Positions 59,000 through 64,000 of a stretch of DNA of 64,000 nt are shown one piece after another (positions within the stretch are counted from its first letter, which is position 1; each line of letters begins with the position of its first letter). The stretch lies in assembly GCA_029891385.1 (NCBI GenBank), contig CM057232.1:61999824-62063823 (forward strand), given 5' to 3'. The translations under genes were made by a program, and so were the position numbers. The notes beneath the pieces were generated by a model that was not told the origin of the DNA, did not search any database, and saw only the letters and a list, made by a program, of their open reading frames with translations. This DNA comes from Erythroxylum novogranatense. Taxonomy: Eukaryota > Streptophyta > Magnoliopsida > Malpighiales > Erythroxylaceae.

Positions 59000-59410
59000 C
59001 CACCGCATTACACTAAGATGCTTTTAACAAGGTTTTAAGCAATGGAGTTCATTGATTAAAGCCTTGGACTTAAAGAATCCTTTAAGGTTCCGAGGCTCAA
59101 GAGCACTCAATGGGGTCTTGAGAAATGGAGTCGAGTGACAGAGTCCATCAATTAAAACCCGGACTTAAAGATAGTTCTTTAAGGTTTACCATTCAAACCG
59201 AGTGATTTCTAATCCCACCGCACACACTAAGATGAGCTTAACGGGATCTTGAGCAATGGAGTTCATTGATCAAGATCCGGACTTAAAGAACCTTTAAGGT
59301 GCCGAGGCTCAAGAGCACTCAATGGGGTCTTGAGAAATGGAGTCGAGTGACAGAGTCTATTAATTAAGACCCTGGACTTAAAGTGAATTCTCTAAGGTTT
59401 ACCATTCACA
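59000..59410. repeat. Tandem duplication, 215-bp unit with inner half-repeats
   Basis: Copy one starts at 59000 and copy two at 59215 (CCACCGCA...ACTAAGATG). Each has two halves of about 100 bp sharing AATGGAGT, GGACTTAAAG and TTTAAGGT. The words CAAGAGCACTCAATGGGGTC and GGAGTCGAGTGACAGAGTC are in both copies. Confidence 0.8.
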
Positions 59411-59670
59411 CTTAGTTTTGAACTGTGATAGCCAAAGCTCGTTTTCAAGAGGATTTTATCACTTGTTTTAGTATTTTCTTTTTCTATTTCAAAAAAAAAA
59501 TCCAAAAATACTTTTTACATGCTTTTTAGTGTAGTTAATGTTTTCAAACAAAACCCCCTTTTCCTTACTGATTTCACTTGCATTTTATGACATATAGGGT
59601 AGCTTAGGTCCATTTCATTAGGTTCCGATTAAGTGAGACGACCCAAGGTTACATCCTATACTGCAGTCTT

Positions 59671-60651
59671 GAAATTTATTATTTTTTGACCGATTTCCAA
59701 GGATCGATCGAAAGATCGAATCGACAGAGCCGCGATCACACTGCTACTCACTTCACTCTCTGTGTGATAACTCCTTGGGCTCCTCTCAGGAATTGGAGTA
59801 CTCATTCCTTTCTTAGAAGATTGCTCCCTGTTCTTCCCCTTTTTATTCACCTCCTGCTTAATATTCTCCAGCTTTTCAGACTGGAGTGTAGCATCCACCA
59901 CTTGTTGGTAGTCACAAAAGATGTGGATCAAGACTTTCTCCTTGATCCCCAAATGAAGACCTCCCTCAAACTTACGACACTTATCTTTCTCAGTCGCCAT
60001 AATGTTGGCTGCATATCGAGAAAGCTGTGTGAACTTCAACTCATACTCGCTCACACTCATGTCCCTCTGTGTGAGGTTCAGAAACTCCCTGGCCTTCTCT
60101 TGTACATAAATCCTGGAGAGGTACTTCTTCCTGAACACTTCCACAAAGTCTCTCCATATCAGTACCGGTGGCATGACCTGACTGTGAGGCACTAATTCCT
60201 ACCAATGCAGTGCGTCTCCCTATAACAAACTAACTGCATAGTCTAACTTCTCATCATCTGAGCAATTCATCTGAAATAGAACCCTCTTGGTCCTCTTCAA
60301 CCAGGCTTCAGCCTCTTTTGGATTTGTCGTTCCATTGAAATCCACAGCCCCAAACTTACGGAGCTTGTCATACTGTCCACTCCTGTCTACTGGAGCTTGC
60401 ATCGGAACCTGAGACCTTTGACCCATGGCTTATGTGAAAGCATGAGCAAAGGCTTGAAAGAAACTTGGATCCATAGGATTTGCTTGAGGCATAGGAGGAG
60501 GCGGTGGAGGCACTTCTTGTTGCAAACTAGATGCCTTAGAATTCGGAGCAAAATGTGTCCCAGCATTTTGTGGGATATGGGATTCATCCGTTCTCCCTTA
60601 GCGAGAATGAGATTGAGTCATAGCTCCTCAAGTTCTCTTTCGAGGCGGCAT
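59671..60651 (-). pseudogene. Element D1 gag N-part
   Basis: An ATG at 60651-60649 starts MPPRKRT, the usual chromovirus Gag start; a stop follows. The same region has VPPPPPPMPQANPMDPSFFQ, then RSGQYDKLRKFGAVDFNGTT and AEAWLKRTKRVLFQMNCSD. Two TAG stops lie in SLL-stop-GDALHW-stop-ELVPHS, where Gln and Trp are usual. FRKKYLSRIYVQEKAREFLN and TQRDMSVSEYELKFTQLSRY follow, open to the insertion at 59665. Confidence 0.8.
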
Positions 60652-60829
60652 TTTCACTCCTTCAATATAAAACCATTGAAAATCTTTAGTTCAAGCAAAA
60701 CAATTTTCAAAGTATACAAAATAGTTCAAATCATATAAAACAAAACAATTCAAATCGTGTAAAACAATTCAAAATAATGTAAATTATTCATTAAACCAAT
60801 GCAATGCAAACCTGGACCTAAACCTAGTC

Positions 60830-60841
60830 GCTCTGATACCA
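60830..60841 (-). promoter_or_regulatory. Element D1 primer-binding site (tRNA-Met type)
   Basis: On the minus strand this reads TGGTATCAGAGC, five bases inside the right LTR. It is a perfect match to the standard initiator tRNA-Met site and sets the orientation. Confidence 0.85.
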
Positions 60842-60846
60842 CAACA

Positions 60847-63445
60847 TGTTAAACCTCGTTTTCGGAGCCCAACATCGAACACAGAACAGAAGCGTGATGC
60901 TTGCGCATGGAGGGAAGACCTTGAAGTTGAAAATTTAGAAGAAGATATCCCTCGGAAGCAAAGGCGGGCATCGCCGCGGCGTGTGTTGTCTCGCCGCGAC
61001 GAAACCTTTCAGGAAGCTACGCTGCGGTGAGCGGATGAACCCTCGCCGTGGCGAGCGAAGGAACTCTCGCCGCGATGAACCCGCGAATATAACTTCACTG
61101 TGGCGAGCAAACGGTCTCGTCGCAGCGAAAGCCCTTTTTTTTCCACAGAAGCCCAAACTTAAAATTTTCACTCATTTTCATCAAAAAAACCTAGCACAAA
61201 ATAAACTTGAACATAAACACAACCTTCCAAATCTTATCCTCATGATAAAACGATTTAATGTGAAAGGTTTGAAACTAAAATCAACATCAACCATATCTCA
61301 TTGATAACCAAAGAAGAGTTTTACAAAGCTTTAATGACATTTCAAACCATAATATATCATTTGAGTTCAAGAACCAAAAATACAAAATACGCTTGAACCA
61401 AAAAAACTTGAAATGTGACTAAAGCCTTGAATTCTAAAAATATAACTAGAAAATACATAAATATGACAAATCGGAGTGATGCCATAACTCTTGACTTACT
61501 CTATCTCTTGCTCATCACCTGAATAAGGGGAGGAGAAAGGGGGTGAGCTATAAAGCTCGTGGGTAACATATTCATAATAAAGAAACAAGCAAAACTATTT
61601 TCAAAAGCTCATTGTCGTAGTACATTTTCGAAACCAAAGTAATTTCGCATGTAAATAATAGATATCATCATCTCAAGATGCTTGATTTTTAAACAATTCA
61701 TGAGCAATTTTAAATCATGTATGCATCAAACAAGTTAACAGATCATAAGCACATAAACACAGCAAAATGGTTTGGGTAAGTCCAAATTCATGACGCACTA
61801 CACATTCCCATATAATGGTCTTGTGTAGTCGTAAAATTCTTGAGGGAGTCCTTGAGGGAGCTCCATGCTACTAGCGGGCAGGCGGGAGAAGCCTATACAT
61901 GGGTCAACGTGCATGTGACGGTTCTTGAGGGACTACCACAAACCCACATAACATACATAGGTCAAAATCTATTAAACTTGTTGCCAAAATAGCACTTTCT
62001 TATAAACTTGCTTTTCATAACCTTGATATCCTTGTAAAAATCATTTCTGAAAACATGATTTCATGAGCATGTATTCTTTTAAAGAGAAACCCTTTCATCA
62101 ATCAATACAAATCATGTAGCAAACATATAACAATTTCACAATTCACTCAAAAATCAAATAAGGCAACATTGATGATGCAATTTAAATCATTACATCTTTC
62201 TTGATTTGAACAAAACAATGAGTGGCTTATTTACTCTATTATAAACGTGTACCCACCTTGAGTTCCTTGCTTATAAACTTGCTTAGGAATGTCTTTCCTC
62301 TTGTTCCTCTTGCTCCTCTTGCCTCACTTGATTTCCTTAACCAATAACCAAAATTCCAATCAATTTGGTGTAGAAATCGGAAAGTCATACTTTAACAATT
62401 CGAACTATAACTAAAGCTGAAACAAAAATTATATGCTTAACTTCCATCCAAGATTTGATATCTTTAAAGACTGATTCAGAACTTCATTTTTTTCACAAAA
62501 GTTGTAGCCCTATGTCTCTAGTTTACAACTAATTAAAAATTACCTCATTTGAACATCTACAGCAAAAGTTATGCCCAAATTACTAAAATATGTCTGTACA
62601 GGAAGCTTGAGCTCGCCACGGCGAAACCCAGAAGTTCGCCGCGACGAGGGTACTTGCTTGCGTGCCCCGTGACGTGCACGCTTGCACGCGCTGCGACATG
62701 TACATAAGCACGTCGTGATGTGCGAGCCCAAAAACCTCCCGAAACTTGATTTTCCCATACTCTTCAACCATATTCCTCACATCTTTCAAATATAACACAT
62801 CTAAACCCTAAATCATCTCTTATACTTCATTTATAAGTTCATTCCAACCCAATATCATCAACAAAACATCAAATTCTATCCTTGATCATTAACCCTAAAG
62901 ATAACACTTGCATATTTCATTCACTGACACTTACCACACATGTTAAGCTATATTAGGGTTTCATCTAACCAAAACAAGATGGAATAAACTCATACTTACT
63001 TGTTGATGCTTCAATTCCTTCAAAGATCTCTAAACCTAGCTTTCCTCTTTTTCTCTTCTTCTTCCTTAGTCTCTAACGATACTCTCCCTCTTTCTCTTCT
63101 CACTTTCACTTTCTCTTCTTCTAATTTCTTTCACTTAGGCCTTAAATGAATGAGCAAAGACCATTATGCCCCTCTATGTAAGCCTTATACCTCTTACCCT
63201 TAAGTGATCTTCCATATTTTCCCTTATTCATTCTTACTTCTTCATTTTCACTTACACCATACTATACTCTAACTTAATCTTAATTTCTCCAATTAATACT
63301 TCTAACCTCATCAATCTAAGCAATAAATCCTCCAATCATTGACATGCTAATTAAACTTTAAACAGAAAAATAATTTATCTAGAAAAACCACGAAATCAAA
63401 ACAATTCATACTTAATAAAATCACTAAAAAATTTGGGGCCCAACA
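60847..63445 (-). repeat. Shared LTR: 5' LTR of D1 and 3' LTR of D2
   Basis: It is 2599 bp, from TGTTAAACCTCGTTTTCGG to CCCAACA. On its left side is the D1 primer site; on its right the purine tract and the end of a pol gene, as at 54028. One LTR thus serves two elements. The palindrome cluster is at 60968-61131, the second GC-rich cluster at about 62610-62735. Confidence 0.85.
60968..61131. repeat. CTCGCCGCGGCGAG-like palindromes in the shared D LTR
   Basis: Seven copies line up with those at 51506-51667: ATCGCCGCGGCGTG, CTCGCCGCGACGAA, ACGCTGCGGTGAGC, CTCGCCGTGGCGAG, CTCGCCGCGATGAA, TTCACTGTGGCGAG and CTCGTCGCAGCGAA. The differences from the other LTR are almost all transitions. Confidence 0.8.
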
Positions 63446-64000
63446 TTTCTCCCCTTCTTAAAAGAATTTCGTCCTCAAAATTATTACCTGAGTTATCGAA
63501 GAGATGTGGATACTTCTCCTTCATGGCTTCCAAAGGCTCCCACATGGCCTCTTCTACTGAATGGTTTCTCCACAGTACTTTGACTAGCTAAACCATCTTG
63601 TTCCTGAGGACCTTTTCTTTGGTGCCAAAAATCTCCACTGGAATCTCCTCATAACTCAAATCATCTCTCAACTGAACCTCAGTGGTCTGAATGACATGAG
63701 AAGGATCCAATCTATACCTCCTCAGTATGGAGACATGGAAGACATCATGGATCTTGGACAATTCTAGGGGTAACGCTAACCTATAGGCTAGTGGTCCAAT
63801 CCTCTCAAGAATTTCATAGGGACCCACATATCTCGGGTTCAACTTGCCCTTCTTGCCAAACCTCATTACCCCTTTCCAAGGAGACGTCTTAAGAAACACT
63901 TTCTCATTGACTTCATACTCCATCTCTTTTCGGTGTGCATCAGTGTAGCTCTTCGTCCTATCCTGAGCTGCCTTAAGATGTTGCTTAACCAGATTAACCT
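63446..64000 (-). mobile_element. Element D2: 3' end of a second copy, cut by the window edge
   Basis: The minus strand encodes NEKVFLKTSPWKGVMRFGKK, NPRYVGPYEILERIGPLAYR and IHDVFHVSILRRYRLDPSHV, the integrase C-part, almost identical to D1 54122-54505. A TAG at 63588 interrupts it before LVKVLWRNHSVEEA. The rest of D2 lies beyond 64000. Confidence 0.85.

Larger units (their letters stand above)
57888..59665. mobile_element. LTR-like insertion (probable solo LTR) in D1 gag
   Basis: This 1778-bp block interrupts gag; the gag frame is continuous when it is skipped. Its edges are TATGCATG on the left and ATACTGCA on the right; flanks GTCGC and GTCTT could be a decayed TSD. It has no coding likeness. 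It holds a palindrome-like GC cluster at 58095-58260 and a 215-bp tandem repeat at 59000-59410. The right edge (ACGACCCAAGGTTACATCC) has the feel of a gypsy LTR end. Family is unknown. Confidence 0.5.
51388..63445 (-). mobile_element. Element D1: Ty3/gypsy chromovirus-like retrotransposon, minus strand
   Basis: LTRs of about 2.6 kb lie at 51388-54027 and 60847-63445. Both begin TGTTA(A/G)ACC and end GGGGCCCAACA. The primer site is next to the right LTR, so the element reads leftward: gag, protease, RT, RNase H, integrase, chromodomain-like tail, purine tract. It is related to B by domain content but differs in LTR. Its right LTR is at once the 3' LTR of a second copy, D2. A 1.8-kb LTR-like block splits gag. 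Catalytic residues in protease, RT and integrase are lost. Confidence 0.85.

Overview
The window reads as nuclear DNA of a flowering plant, most likely a eudicot. It is AT-rich, has one spliced plant gene with GT-AG introns at the left edge, and is otherwise filled with plant transposable elements. I see no bacterial, organellar or rRNA/tRNA genes. All reading is by eye, so boundaries without a target-site duplication (TSD) are approximate.

Layout. (1) 441-2396: a three-exon gene of the DUF1218 membrane-protein family, the only likely functional gene. (2) 3124-17820: a decayed Ty1/copia element (A) on the + strand. Its integrase is split by a 7.2-kb Tat-type gypsy insertion (G, 5673-12898, TSD ACCTT), which carries gag and protease only, a 64-75 bp minisatellite and an antisense gene. 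The right end of A is a tandem partial copy (LTR, truncated RT/RNase H, LTR). (3) 18513-24904: two PIF/Harbinger DNA transposons of one family in inverted orientation, 7 bp apart. The right one has a Myb-like ORF and a DDE transposase; the left one is a deletion derivative. (4) 25108-45452: a Ty3/gypsy chromovirus-like element (B, TSD ATAAG), whose roughly 4-kb 3' LTR is split by a complete but broken copia element on the minus strand (C, 33705-43420, TSD GAATT). (5) 46056-51387: two old Athila-like fragments, recognisable from degraded tRNA-Asp-type primer sites and scraps of gag and protease. (6) 51388-64000: a minus-strand chromovirus-like element (D1) that shares its 5' LTR with a second copy (D2) running off the window. 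D1 gag is split by an LTR-like block (57888-59665).

History. Nesting gives G younger than A, C younger than B, and the block at 57888-59665 younger than D1; D lies beside fragment F. No retroelement here looks autonomous: all have stops or frameshifts, and several have lost catalytic residues (D1 RT FIDD to FIDG, D1 integrase Asp to His, C protease DTG to DTV, D1 protease DSG to DSC, B protease DSG to DPG). Most stops in B, D1 and the Harbinger transposase fit C-to-T or G-to-A change of CAG, CAA or TGG codons, as expected from long cytosine methylation.

The most unusual pattern is that several unrelated elements each carry a cluster of short, family-specific palindromes in an LTR or leader. 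Next come the tail-to-tail Harbinger pair, which could make hairpin RNA, and two independent shared-LTR tandem retroelement arrays.
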